From Ideonella alba (GTDB taxonomy: Bacteria; Pseudomonadota; Gammaproteobacteria; Burkholderiales; Burkholderiaceae_C): a stretch of DNA of 64,000 bases. The stretch is from contig NZ_JAGQDF010000016.1 in NCBI RefSeq assembly GCF_018069875.1, positions 1 to 64,000 on the forward strand. The letters run 5' to 3'. Made by a program: the position numbers and the translations under genes. The notes under the pieces were generated by a model. It had not been told where the DNA came from. It searched no databases and saw only the letters and a program-made list of their open reading frames with translations. How positions within the stretch are numbered: position 1 is the stretch's first letter; each line of letters begins with the position of its first letter. Positions 49,608 to 58,295 of the stretch are shown here, piece after piece.

Positions 49608-50600
49608 TCAGGCGGCGGCCCGCTGCAAGCGGTCGCGCACGCCTTCCCAATCGGGGGTGGATGGCGGCGTCTCGACCCAGATCAGCGGTGCGCCGCTGTC
49701 ATCCAGCGCGCGCAGGGCCGCGAACAGGTCGTGCGCCGCCGATACGGCATCGTCGGGCATGCGGCGCCAGGGCAGGCCGGCGGGCAGGCCCTGCACCATG
49801 CGGGAATATACCGCCACGGGCGGCGGCGCCCCGCGCGCCGGGGCGCCCAGCACCTGCAGGGCCGCACGCAGCGGGGCGGTGTCCATCAGGCGCACGCGGG
49901 CGCGCGGCGCGTAGTGCGAGGCCAGCGTGCCCGAGGCGCGCGGCACGGCAGCGTCCGGGGCGGCCAGCGGCTCACCCAGCACCGCTTCCAGCGCGGCGCG
50001 ACCCAGCACGCCCGGGCGCAGCAGCACGGCGCGGTCATCGCGGGTGCAATCGACGATGGCGGATTCAATGCCCACCTCGCAGTCACCGCCGTCGAGGATC
50101 AGCAGCGTGTCGTCGAACTCGCCGGCCACATGGGCGGCGGTGGTGGGGCTGACGCGGCCGAAGCGGTTGGCGCTGGGCGCCGCAACGCCCGGCACGCCCT
50201 GCCGGGCCGCCTCGCGCAGCAGCGCCTGGGCCACCGGGTGCGAAGGGCAGCGCAGGCCGATGCTGTCCTGTCCCCCCGCGGCGGCGGCGGCCTGGCCGCT
50301 GGCGCGCGGCACGATCACCGTCAGCGGCCCGGGCCAGAAGGCCTGGGTCAGGCGCGCCGCACGCGCGGGCCAGGCGGCGGCGAAGCGGCCGGCCTGCGCC
50401 GCATCGGCCACGTGCACGATCAGCGGGTGGTCGGCCGGGCGGCCCTTGGCGGCGAAGATGCGGGCCACCGCGGCGTCATCATCGGCGCGGGCGCCCAGGC
50501 CGTAGACGGTCTCGGTGGGCAGGGCCACCAGCTCGCCCGCGGCCAGGCGGGCGGCCGCCTCGGCCAGCACCGCGGGATCGCTGCCGTCGCGGATCGACAT
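49608..50600 (-). CDS. L-threonylcarbamoyladenylate synthase (Sua5 type)
   Basis: 330 residues. Makes threonylcarbamoyl-AMP from threonine, bicarbonate and ATP for tRNA t6A. YrdC domain about 1-205: LPTETVYGLGARADD near 27, IFAAKGRPADHPLIVHV near 48, PGPLTVIVPR near 90, and PSANRFGRVSPTTAAHV near 142. A C-terminal Sua5 domain (about 230-330) makes it the long form rather than TsaC. Five bp after purK, so probably the last gene of purE-purK-sua5. Confidence 0.94.
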   Translation of the reverse strand: MSIRDGSDPAVLAEAAARLAAGELVALPTETVYGLGARADDDAAVARIFAAKGRPADHPLIVHVADAAQAGRFAAAWPARAARLTQAFWPGPLTVIVPRASGQAAAAAGGQDSIGLRCPSHPVAQALLREAARQGVPGVAAPSANRFGRVSPTTAAHVAGEFDDTLLILDGGDCEVGIESAIVDCTRDDRAVLLRPGVLGRAALEAVLGEPLAAPDAAVPRASGTLASHYAPRARVRLMDTAPLRAALQVLGAPARGAPPPVAVYSRMVQGLPAGLPWRRMPDDAVSAAHDLFAALRALDDSGAPLIWVETPPSTPDWEGVRDRLQRAAA

Positions 50601-50605
50601 GCCGG

Positions 50606-51778
50606 TCAGAGCGGCGGCAGGCCGAGCAGTTGCGCCGCGCGCTCGGCCGTGGCGCGCGCCGCCGCCGCATCCGCCGCAGTGATGGTCAGATGACCCATCT
50701 TGCGGCCGCGCCGGGCACTGGTCTTGCCGTACAGGTGCAGGTGGGTGCCGGGCAGCGCCAGCACCGCGTCCCAGGCCGGTTCGCGCTCGGTGCCCGCGGC
50801 GTCGAACCACAGGTCGCCCAGCAGGTTCAGCATGATCGCCGGCGAGTGCAGGCGCGGCGCCACCAGCGGCAGGCCGGCCATGCAGCGCACCTGGGCCTCG
50901 AACTGCGAGCAGTCGCAGGCGTCGATGGTGTAGTGGCCGGAGTTGTGCGGCCGCGGCGCCATCTCGTTAGCCACCAGGGCCAGACCGCCAGCGCCGTCGT
51001 CCACCACGAAGAACTCGACGCACAGCACGCCGACATAGCCCATCTCGGCGGCGATGGCGCCGGCGCGCTGCACCGCCTGCGCGGCCAGGGCGGGTGACAC
51101 CCCCGGCGCCGGCACCTCGGTCACCGCCAGGATGCCGTCGCGGTGCAGGTTCTGCTGCACCGGAAAGTGCACCACCTGGCCGTCGGCGCCGCGGGCGACG
51201 ATGACGCTGAGCTCCAGCCGCAGCGCCAGGCGCTTCTCCAGCACGCAGGCGACGCGGCCCAGTTCCTGCCACGCCGCCGCCAGCGCAGCGCGGTCGGCCA
51301 CGCGGACCTGGCCCTTGCCGTCGTAGCCCAGGCGGGCGGTTTTCAGGATGCCGGGCAGCAGATCGTCGGCCACCGTGGCGAGCTGCTCAGGGGTCTCGAT
51401 CACGGCGTAGGGCGCGCAGGGCACGCCGGAGGCGCCGAAATGCGCCTTCTCGGCGGCACGGTCCTGGCACACGGCCACCGCATCGCCGGCCGGCGCCACC
51501 GGGCGGCGCGCGGCCAGCGCGCGCAGCGCGTCGGCGGGCACGTTCTCGAATTCGGTGGTGATGGCATCGGCCACATCGGCCAGCGTGGCCAGGCCGGCCT
51601 CGTCCAGGTAGCCGGTGGCGATGTGCTGGTGCGACACCAGGCCGGCCGGGCTGGCCGCGTCCGGGTCGAGCACCGCGGTGCGGTAGCCCATCGCCTGCGC
51701 GGCGTGGACGAACATGCGGCCCAGCTGGCCGCCGCCCATCACGCCCAGCGTCGCGCCGGGCAGCAAGGTGGTGCGCAT
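50606..51778 (-). CDS. purK: N5-carboxyaminoimidazole ribonucleotide synthase PurK
   Basis: 390 residues, ATP-grasp enzyme of purine synthesis. Motifs: LGVMGGGQLGRMFVHAAQ near 12-29, EFENVPADAL near 77, KTARLGYDGKGQ near 145-156, and NEMAPRPHNSGHYTIDAC near 265. The start ATG has a GGGAGG ribosome site located inside a dispersed repeat (51782-51858) that separates it from purE by 81 bp. This pair is normally tightly linked, so the repeat looks like a later insertion. Confidence 0.95.
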   Translation of the reverse strand: MRTTLLPGATLGVMGGGQLGRMFVHAAQAMGYRTAVLDPDAASPAGLVSHQHIATGYLDEAGLATLADVADAITTEFENVPADALRALAARRPVAPAGDAVAVCQDRAAEKAHFGASGVPCAPYAVIETPEQLATVADDLLPGILKTARLGYDGKGQVRVADRAALAAAWQELGRVACVLEKRLALRLELSVIVARGADGQVVHFPVQQNLHRDGILAVTEVPAPGVSPALAAQAVQRAGAIAAEMGYVGVLCVEFFVVDDGAGGLALVANEMAPRPHNSGHYTIDACDCSQFEAQVRCMAGLPLVAPRLHSPAIMLNLLGDLWFDAAGTEREPAWDAVLALPGTHLHLYGKTSARRGRKMGHLTITAADAAAARATAERAAQLLGLPPL

Positions 51779-51781
51779 GTC

Positions 51782-51858
51782 AGGCCTCCCGCCGGGCCGC
51801 CCCAAGGGAGGCCTGCGCCCCCTCGGGGGGCAGCGAACACAGTGAGCGTGGGGGCTTC
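51782..51858. repeat. Dispersed repeat element between purE and purK
   Basis: Fills the whole 81-bp gap. Arms AGGCCTCCC (51782-51790) and GGGAGGCCT (51806-51814) pair perfectly over 9 bp; on the minus-strand mRNA the downstream arm carries GGGAGG, which is the purK Shine-Dalgarno. A CCCCCTCGGGGG palindrome follows, then a GCAGCGAACACAGTGAGCG-like module ending GGGGGC. The module order matches, reversed, the 88-bp repeats at 27451-27616. Confidence 0.8.
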
Positions 51859-51859
51859 G

Positions 51860-52357
51860 TCATGTCAGATCCTGGGTCATCGCCCGGGCCGCTTCGGTCT
51901 GGGCGGCCCGGAAGGCCAGCAGCTTCGCCTGCAGCGCCTCGTCGCGGTTGGCCAGCATGGCCACGGCGAACAGTGCCGCGTTGGCCGCACCGGCGGTGCC
52001 GATGGCAAAGGTGGCCACCGGGATGCCCTTGGGCATCTGGACGATCGAGTGCAGCGAATCCACGCCCTGCAGGTGGCGGCTGGCCACCGGCACGCCCAGC
52101 ACCGGCACCGGCGTCTTGGCAGCCAGCATGCCGGGCAGGTGGGCGGCACCGCCGGCGCCGGCGATGATGGCCTGCAGGCCACGCTCGCGGGCCTGCTCGG
52201 CGTAGGCGAACATGTCGTCGGGCATGCGGTGCGCCGAGACAACCCGGGCCTCGTGGGGCACGCCGAACTCGGCGAGAATCTGGGCGGCGGCCTTCATGGT
52301 GTCCCAGTCGCTGGACGACCCCATGACGATGCCGACCACGGGCGTGGCGCTGTTCAA
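51860..52357 (-). CDS. purE: N5-CAIR mutase PurE
   Basis: 165 residues. Rearranges N5-CAIR to CAIR in purine synthesis. Core motif [17 protein letters not shown] at 8-24, VVSAHRMPD near 39, and [19 protein letters not shown] near 67 are diagnostic. The start is a TTG, chosen because no ATG or GTG gives the standard N-terminus, length fits the family, and GGGAG lies 10 nt upstream. Divergent from the YbbN-like gene. First gene of purE-purK-sua5. Confidence 0.92.
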   Translation of the reverse strand: MNSATPVVGIVMGSSSDWDTMKAAAQILAEFGVPHEARVVSAHRMPDDMFAYAEQARERGLQAIIAGAGGAAHLPGMLAAKTPVPVLGVPVASRHLQGVDSLHSIVQMPKGIPVATFAIGTAGAANAALFAVAMLANRDEALQAKLLAFRAAQTEAARAMTQDLT

Positions 52358-52463
52358 GGCTGCAAGGCTCCCGTCGGGCAAAAGCCGTGATTTTAGGCTG
52401 GCGCCCGTTGCCGGGGTGCGTCCGCACCGTGTCTGCCCTGTTTTCCCCTTCGCCTGCCCTGAC

Positions 52464-53426
52464 ATGATCGACATCACCCTGCAGAACTTCGAAGCCGAGC
52501 TGATCACCGCCTCGACCCGGCAGCCCGTGCTGCTCGACATCTGGGCGCCCTGGTGCGGCCCGTGCAAGTCGCTGGGTCCCACCCTGGAAAAGCTCGAGAC
52601 CGAATATGCCGGCCGCTTCACGCTGGCCAAGCTCAACAGCGACGAGCAGCCTGAGATCGCCGGTCAGCTGAGCCAGGCCTTCGGCGTGCGCTCGATCCCG
52701 TTTTGCGTGATGTTCGTCGGCGGCCAGCCGGTGGACGGCTTCGTTGGCGCCATCCCCGAGCCGCAGATCCGCGAGTTCCTGGGCAAGCATGTGCCCACCG
52801 AGGATGCGCTGGAGGCCGAGGCCGAGGTGGAAGAGGCCGAGGCGATGCTGGCCGAGGGCGGCGACATCGACAGCGTGATCGCCAAGCTGCAGGAGGCGGT
52901 GGCCATCGACCCGTCCAACGACGTGGCCCGGCTGGACTACCTGAAGGTGCTGCTGGGCGTGGCGCGCCAGGACCCGTCGCGCATCGCCCAGGCGCGCGCC
53001 GCCTTCGACCCGGTGGCGGCCAAGGTCCTGTCCGACAGCCGCTTCGCCGCCGTCGAGCACTGGCTCAAGGCCTGCGAGGCGGCGCAGCAGGCCCGCCCGC
53101 CCGAGGCCCTGGCGGCCGCGGTGGCGGCCAACAAGCGCGACTTCGCGGCCCGCTTCGAGGCCGCGCAGGTGCTGTTCGCCGTGGGCGCCTTCACCCAGGC
53201 GATGGACGAGCTGCTGGAAATCATCATGCGCGACAAGGCCTGGAACGACGAGGCCGCGCGCAAGACCTATGTGGCCATCCTCGAGCTGATGACCAAGCCG
53301 GCCGCCAAGCCGGCCGCCGGCGAGGCCCCCAAGGGCGCGCTGGAGGTGACCGGCAAGGCCGCCGTGGCGCCGGTGGATCCGGTGCTGGAGCAGTACCGCC
53401 GCAAGCTGAGCATGGCCTTGTTCTGA
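52464..53426 (+). CDS. YbbN/CnoX-like thioredoxin-TPR co-chaperone
   Basis: 320 residues. N-terminal thioredoxin domain (1-108) with the redox motif WAPWCGPCK at 28-36 and cis-Pro in SIPF near 79, then a helical TPR-like C-terminal domain (about 115-320) ending with an Ala/Pro/Lys linker. Architecture matches YbbN/CnoX, which in E. coli holds unfolded proteins under oxidative stress and works with GroEL. E. coli YbbN has SXXC; here both cysteines are present, so it may be redox-active. Convergent with the TPR-like gene. Confidence 0.9.
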   Translation: MIDITLQNFEAELITASTRQPVLLDIWAPWCGPCKSLGPTLEKLETEYAGRFTLAKLNSDEQPEIAGQLSQAFGVRSIPFCVMFVGGQPVDGFVGAIPEPQIREFLGKHVPTEDALEAEAEVEEAEAMLAEGGDIDSVIAKLQEAVAIDPSNDVARLDYLKVLLGVARQDPSRIAQARAAFDPVAAKVLSDSRFAAVEHWLKACEAAQQARPPEALAAAVAANKRDFAARFEAAQVLFAVGAFTQAMDELLEIIMRDKAWNDEAARKTYVAILELMTKPAAKPAAGEAPKGALEVTGKAAVAPVDPVLEQYRRKLSMALF

Positions 53427-53430
53427 GGCC

Positions 53431-53446
53431 GGGCCGGGCTCGGCCC
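53431..53446. terminator. GC hairpin between convergent YbbN-like and TPR-like genes
   Basis: GGGCCG and CGGCCC pair around GGCT, starting 5 bp after the YbbN-like stop and ending 9 bp before the opposing stop. Overlapping GGGCCG registers exist. No T-tract. Confidence 0.35.
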
Positions 53447-53455
53447 ACCGGCGGC

Positions 53456-54556
53456 TCAGTCGCCCAGCACGGCGTCCACCTGGGCCAGCTGGGCCGCCAG
53501 CGCCGCCTGGAAGGCCTGGAATTCCTCCAGCGCCGCCTGCGCCAGCGCCTGGTGATGCGCCGAGGCCGCGCTGTCGCCACAGCGCGCCAGCAAGGCCGCC
53601 AGCCGGGCGTGGCCGGCGGCGCGGTCGTCGGCGTCGGGCTGCTGGTCCACCAGTGGCGCCAGTGCCCGCGCTTCCTGCTCGGCCCGCTGCCGCTCACCCA
53701 GGTGCCAGCGGCACCAGGCCCGGTTCAGGCCCATGTGCGGCACCAGACCGGCCATGCCGGAGCCGGCGGCTTCGTCCAGCGCCGCGTCGTAGAGCGCCAC
53801 CGCCTCGCCCCAGCGTTGCAGCACGGTGTACAGGCGTGCCTTCATCACCGGCGGCATGGCCCCCAGGCCCTCGTTGCCCAGGCCCAGGTCGAGCTGGCTG
53901 CAGGAGTCGGCCTCCAGCAGCGCGCGGCGGGCCTCGTCCTCGCGGCGCTCGCCCAGTGCATCGAGCAGGCCCAGGCGGTCGACCTGGCCGGAGTTGCGGT
54001 TGTGGGCCATGGCCGAGAGCATCGCGGTGTCGCCCTGCGACATCGCCCAGTGGCGCACGTTCAGGTACAGGCGCTGCGCCCGCTCGTGCAGACCGGCCAG
54101 GCGCGAGGCATCGGCACGCACCAGGCACAGCCGGGCCTGCACGCCCGGGTCGCGCTCGGTGTCCAGCCGGCCGGCCGCCACCATCGCGTCGACCATCGGC
54201 GCGAAGCGCCGGGCATTGAAGTGGCACAGCGCCATCCAGGCCAGCGACAAGGCCTGCAGGCGCGGCAGGCCGACGGCGGCAGCGCGCTGGCGGGCGTCGT
54301 CGAAATGCGTGAAGGCCTGCGGGGACAGGGCCTCGAAGTGCTCGATCATGCCGGCCAGGAAGGGCACCCAGGCGCCCAGCGCCTCGCGGCCGCGGCGCTG
54401 GGTCAGCACGCGCAGGCCCTTGAGGGCAAAGCGGGCCTCGGCCAGGTGGCCCGAGCGGGCCTGGGCGGCGGCCCGCTCGGCACGCAGGCAGTCGGCCTGC
54501 GCGGGGTCTCGGCACGCGGCTATCGCCGCGTCCAGACCGTCGATCAGTCGGGACAC
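53456..54556 (-). CDS. TPR-like helical-repeat protein, function unknown
   Basis: 366 residues starting at GTG, supported by a strong GGAGGAGA site 7 nt upstream. Rich in Ala, Leu, Arg and Glu with repeated helical pairs of TPR type (for example EARFALKGLRVLTQRRG, FARRFAPMVDAM-like, HERAQRLYLNVRHWAMSQGD, WGEAVALYDAALDEAAGSGM). No signal peptide or catalytic motif; cytoplasmic. Lies 32 bp downstream of purC, so it may be co-transcribed with the purine gene, although nothing in it points to purine metabolism. Probably a protein-interaction scaffold. Confidence 0.75.
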   Translation of the reverse strand: MSRLIDGLDAAIAACRDPAQADCLRAERAAAQARSGHLAEARFALKGLRVLTQRRGREALGAWVPFLAGMIEHFEALSPQAFTHFDDARQRAAAVGLPRLQALSLAWMALCHFNARRFAPMVDAMVAAGRLDTERDPGVQARLCLVRADASRLAGLHERAQRLYLNVRHWAMSQGDTAMLSAMAHNRNSGQVDRLGLLDALGERREDEARRALLEADSCSQLDLGLGNEGLGAMPPVMKARLYTVLQRWGEAVALYDAALDEAAGSGMAGLVPHMGLNRAWCRWHLGERQRAEQEARALAPLVDQQPDADDRAAGHARLAALLARCGDSAASAHHQALAQAALEEFQAFQAALAAQLAQVDAVLGD

Positions 54557-54588
54557 AGGGCGCTCTCCTCCCTGCCTGGAGCCGGTCT

Positions 54589-55485
54589 TCAGCCGGTCAG
54601 GCGTTCGAGCGCTTCGCGATACTTCGCTGCGGTACGCTGGATCACATCGGCCGGCAGCGCAGGCGCCGGGGCGGTCTTGTTCCAGGGCTGGCCATCCACC
54701 GTGGCCTGCTCCAGCCAGTCACGCACGAACTGCTTGTCGTAGCTGGGCGGGTTCGCGCCTTCCTGGTAGCCCTCGACGGGCCAGTAGCGCGAGGAATCGG
54801 GGGTCAGCACCTCGTCCATCAGCGTCAGCGTGCCGTCGGCATCGAGGCCGAACTCGAACTTGGTGTCGGCGATGATGATGCCCTTGGTCAGCGCGAAGGC
54901 CGCGGCCTCCTGGTACAGGCGGATCGACACCGCGCGCACGCGCTCGGCCAGGTCGCGGCCGATGATGGCCACCATCTCCTCGAAGCTGATGTTCTCGTCG
55001 TGGTCGCCCATCTCGGCCTTGGTGGCCGGGGTGAAGATGGGCTGCGGCAACTTGGACGCGTTCTTCAGGCCGGCCGGCAGCGCCTCGCCACACACCGACT
55101 GGCTCTGCTGGTACTCCTTCCAGCCCGAGCCGGCCAGGTAGCCGCGCACCACGGCCTCGACCGGCAGCGGCTTCAGGCGCTTGACCAGCATCGCGCGGTC
55201 GCGCACCTGCTCGACCTCATCGGGCGCCACCACCGACAGCGGGTCCTCGCCGGTCAGGTGGTGGGGCACCACATGGCCCAGGCGGTCGAACCAGAACAGC
55301 GCCATGCGCGTGAGCAGCGCCCCCTTGCCGGGGATGGGTTCGCCCATCACCACGTCGAAGGCCGACAGGCGGTCGGAGGCGATCATCAGGATGCGGTCGT
55401 CACCGACCGCATAGTTGTCACGCACCTTGCCGCGGGCGAGCAAGGGCAGTGAATGCAGGGAGCTTTCGAGGAGCGCTGAGACCAT
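54589..55485 (-). CDS. purC: Phosphoribosylaminoimidazole-succinocarboxamide synthase
   Basis: 298 residues. Joins CAIR and aspartate in purine synthesis. The longer form usual in Burkholderiales. Motifs: [20 protein letters not shown] near 18-37, [19 protein letters not shown] near 37-55, [20 protein letters not shown] near 108, and [12 protein letters not shown] near 205. Downstream of fba by 104 bp with its own -10 box. Confidence 0.96.
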   Translation of the reverse strand: MVSALLESSLHSLPLLARGKVRDNYAVGDDRILMIASDRLSAFDVVMGEPIPGKGALLTRMALFWFDRLGHVVPHHLTGEDPLSVVAPDEVEQVRDRAMLVKRLKPLPVEAVVRGYLAGSGWKEYQQSQSVCGEALPAGLKNASKLPQPIFTPATKAEMGDHDENISFEEMVAIIGRDLAERVRAVSIRLYQEAAAFALTKGIIIADTKFEFGLDADGTLTLMDEVLTPDSSRYWPVEGYQEGANPPSYDKQFVRDWLEQATVDGQPWNKTAPAPALPADVIQRTAAKYREALERLTG

Positions 55486-55511
55486 GTCAATCCAGTGGGC
55501 TGATGCCCTGG

Positions 55512-55517
55512 ATTGTA
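55512..55517 (-). promoter_or_regulatory. Candidate -10 box TACAAT for purC
   Basis: TACAAT on the minus strand (5 of 6 bases) lies 26 nt before the purC ATG. The expected -35 region is taken by a G-rich hairpin arm, so it would depend on an activator or the -10 alone. Confidence 0.35.
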
Positions 55518-55532
55518 GGCGGCGAGCCCGTT

Positions 55533-55553
55533 ACCCCCCTTGGACAGGGGGGT
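55533..55553 (-). terminator. C6/G6 hairpin after fba
   Basis: ACCCCCC (55533-55539) and GGGGGGT (55547-55553) pair over 7 bp with a 7-nt loop, 36 bp after the fba stop. It may end fba transcription or slow it before purC. No U-tract follows on the minus strand. Confidence 0.4.
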
Positions 55554-55589
55554 GGACCCACCGAATAACGCCCCTAGAACGTGGGGGTG

Positions 55590-56654
55590 TCAGCGCACCT
55601 GCTGGGCCAGCGCGCCGCTGGCGTAGCGGGCCGCCATGTCGACCAGCGTGAGGCCCTGGATCTTGCCGGCCTGGCCCTCGCAGCCGAATTCCAGGTAGCG
55701 CTGCTTGCAGATTGCCTTGGCGGCTTCACGGGCGGGCTTGAGCCACTCGCGGGCGTCGAACTTGTCGGGGTTCTCGGCCAGGAACTTGCGCACCGCACCG
55801 GTCATCGCCAGGCGGATGTCGGTGTCGATGTTGATCTTGCGCACGCCGTGCTTGATGGCTTCCTGGATCTCGGCGATGGGCACGCCGTAGGTTTCCTTCA
55901 TCTTGCCGCCGTACTGGTTGATGATGGCCAGCAGGTCCTGCGGCACCGACGAGGAGCCGTGCATCACCAGGTGGGTGTTGGGGATGCGCGCGTGGATTTC
56001 CTTGACGCGGCTGATCGCCAGCACGTCGCCGGTGGGCGGGCGGGTGAACTTGTAGGCGCCGTGGCTGGTGCCGATGGCGATGGCCAGCGCATCCAGCTGG
56101 GTTTCCTGGACGAAGCGGGCGGCCTCTTCCGGGTCGGTCAGCATCTGGCTGTGGTCGAGCTTGCCGACCGCGCCGATGCCGTCTTCCTCGCCGGCCTCGC
56201 CGGTTTCCAGCGAGCCCAGGCAGCCCAGCTCACCCTCGACGGTGACGCCCACCTTGTGCGACATCGCGACCACCTGGCGGGTGACCTCGACGTTGTAAGC
56301 GAAGTCGGCCGGGGTCTTGCCATCCTCGCGCAGCGAGCCATCCATCATCACCGAGCCGAAGCCCAGGTCGATCGCGCCGGCACACACCTTGGGGCTGGTG
56401 CCATGGTCCTGGTGCATCACCAGCGGGATGTGCGGGTACATCTCGGCCGCCGCCTGGATCAGGTGCTTGATGAAGGGCTCACCCGCGTACTTGCGCGCAC
56501 CGGCGCTGGCCTGCAGGATGACCGGTGCACCGACCTCGTCGGCGGCGGCCATCACGGCCTGCACCTGCTCCAGGTTGTTGACATTGAAGGCCGGAATCCC
56601 GTAGCCGTTTTCGGCAGCGTGGTCCAGCAGTTGGCGCATCGAGACGAGAGCCAT
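55590..56654 (-). CDS. fba: Fructose-bisphosphate aldolase, class II
   Basis: 354 residues. Zinc-dependent glycolytic and gluconeogenic enzyme of the CbbA/type B subgroup. The first zinc His pair is in [12 protein letters not shown] near 78-89; then [14 protein letters not shown] near 107, [13 protein letters not shown] near 137, the [10 protein letters not shown] loop near 182, and VMHGSSSVP near 210. TAGAAT (minus strand, 56727-56732) 73 nt upstream is a possible -10 box. Between pyk and purC in the usual Burkholderiales order. Confidence 0.97.
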   Translation of the reverse strand: MALVSMRQLLDHAAENGYGIPAFNVNNLEQVQAVMAAADEVGAPVILQASAGARKYAGEPFIKHLIQAAAEMYPHIPLVMHQDHGTSPKVCAGAIDLGFGSVMMDGSLREDGKTPADFAYNVEVTRQVVAMSHKVGVTVEGELGCLGSLETGEAGEEDGIGAVGKLDHSQMLTDPEEAARFVQETQLDALAIAIGTSHGAYKFTRPPTGDVLAISRVKEIHARIPNTHLVMHGSSSVPQDLLAIINQYGGKMKETYGVPIAEIQEAIKHGVRKINIDTDIRLAMTGAVRKFLAENPDKFDAREWLKPAREAAKAICKQRYLEFGCEGQAGKIQGLTLVDMAARYASGALAQQVR

Positions 56655-56776
56655 GGGAGGGTCCTCAGGGGGAAGTGGAAAAACTCTGCGGCGCGCTGTC
56701 GATGTAACCGCGCCGTAACTCGCCGAATTCTAGACCCGCACCCTGTCGCCGGACTGTCCCCGACCCTGGTGGCGCA

Positions 56777-58207
56777 TCAACCGACGCGGCAGACCTTGAG
56801 CATGTTGGTGCCGCCGGGGTAGCCCATGGGCTCACCGCAGGTGATGGCATAGGTGTCGCCCGGGCGCAGGATGCCGCGCCCCACCAGGATGCGCTCGGCC
56901 GCCACCAGCGCGGCATCGCGGTCGGTGAAGCTCTCCATCTGCAGCGGCCGCACATTGCGGTAGAGCGCCATGCGCGCCACCGAGCGCGGCTGCGTGGTCA
57001 GGCCGAAGATCGGCACGTGGATGTTGTGCCGGCTCATCCACAGCGCGGTGGAGCCCGACTCGGTCAGCGCGACGATGGCCTTGCAGCCCAGGTGGTGGGC
57101 GGTGAACAGCGCGCCCATGGCGATCGACTGGTCGATGCGGGCGAAGGTGCGGTCGCTGAAGTTGGCGTCCAGGCGCACGTCCTCGGCGCGCTCGGCCTCC
57201 AGCGCGATCAGGTGCATCTGTTCGACCGTCTCGACCGGGTACTTGCCGGCCGCGGTTTCGGCGCTGAGCATCACCGCGTCGGTGCCGTCGAGCACCGCGT
57301 TGGCCACGTCAGACACCTCGGCACGGGTGGGCACCGGGTTCTGGATCATCGATTCCATCATCTGCGTGGCGGTGATGGTGATCTTGTCCATCTCGCGCGC
57401 CATGCGGATCATCTTCTTCTGCAGCGCCGGCACCGCGGCGTTGCCCACCTCGACCGCCAGGTCGCCACGCGCCACCATGATGCCGTCCGAGGCCTTGAGG
57501 ATGGACTCGAGGTGGGGGATGGCCTCGTAGCGCTCGATCTTGGCGATCATCGCCGGCTTGTGGCGGTAGGGCTCGCCGGCCACGTTGGCCAGCTGGCGCG
57601 CCATCTCCATGTCGGTGGCGTTCTTCGGGAAGCTCACCGCCAGGTAGTCGCACTGGAAGGACATCGCGGTCTTGATGTCTTCCATGTCCTTGGCGGTCAG
57701 GGCCGGCGCGGTCAGACCGCCGCCCTGCTTGTTGATGCCCTTGTTGTTGCTGAGCTCGCCGCCGATCTTGACGATGGTGTGGACCTGCTCGCCCCGGACC
57801 GCCTCGACGGTCAGCACGATCAGGCCGTCATTGAGCAGCAGCGTGTCGCCGGGCTTCACATCGCGCGGCAGCTCCTTGTAGTCCAGGCCGACACCGCCGA
57901 GGTCGCCGGGCTCGGCGCGCGCGGCGTCGAGCACGAAGGACTGGCCGTTGACCAGCATCACCTTGCCCTCGGCAAACTTGCCAACGCGGATCTTCGGGCC
58001 CTGCAGGTCGGCCATCAGCGCCACCGGCTTGCCCACCTGGGCGGCCACCTCGCGCACCAGCGTTGCACGGTCGATGTGGTCCTGCGCCTTGCCGTGGCTG
58101 AAGTTCAGCCGCACCACATCGACGCCGGCGCGCAGCAGCCGCTCCAGCACCTCGCGGTCACTGGACGCAGGGCCGAGGGTGGCGACGATCTTGGTGGCGC
58201 GGGGCAT
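56777..58207 (-). CDS. pyk: Pyruvate kinase
   Basis: 476 residues. Last step of glycolysis, phosphoenolpyruvate to pyruvate. Motifs: TKIVATLGPASSDREVL at 5-21, VRLNFSHG near 33, GDLAVEVG near 239 preceded by DGIMVARG, and the signature ATQMMESMIQNPVPTRAEV near 272-290. C-terminal regulatory domain about 345-476. Upstream gap of 88 bp with a GATAAT -10 box and a CAGGAGA ribosome site. First of pyk-fba-purC. Confidence 0.97.
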   Translation of the reverse strand: MPRATKIVATLGPASSDREVLERLLRAGVDVVRLNFSHGKAQDHIDRATLVREVAAQVGKPVALMADLQGPKIRVGKFAEGKVMLVNGQSFVLDAARAEPGDLGGVGLDYKELPRDVKPGDTLLLNDGLIVLTVEAVRGEQVHTIVKIGGELSNNKGINKQGGGLTAPALTAKDMEDIKTAMSFQCDYLAVSFPKNATDMEMARQLANVAGEPYRHKPAMIAKIERYEAIPHLESILKASDGIMVARGDLAVEVGNAAVPALQKKMIRMAREMDKITITATQMMESMIQNPVPTRAEVSDVANAVLDGTDAVMLSAETAAGKYPVETVEQMHLIALEAERAEDVRLDANFSDRTFARIDQSIAMGALFTAHHLGCKAIVALTESGSTALWMSRHNIHVPIFGLTTQPRSVARMALYRNVRPLQMESFTDRDAALVAAERILVGRGILRPGDTYAITCGEPMGYPGGTNMLKVCRVG

Positions 58208-58267
58208 GGGGGAGGTCTCCTGTGGCGCGAGGGCGGTGTGCCGCGCCGTGTGTGGTGTGATGCGGCC

Positions 58268-58273
58268 ATTATC
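58268..58273 (-). promoter_or_regulatory. Candidate -10 box GATAAT for pyk
   Basis: GATAAT (5 of 6 bases, minus strand) lies about 60 nt before the pyk ATG in the 88-bp gap after the MBL-fold gene. No clear -35. Confidence 0.35.
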
Positions 58274-58295
58274 CGCAGAGACAGGTACGACGCAG

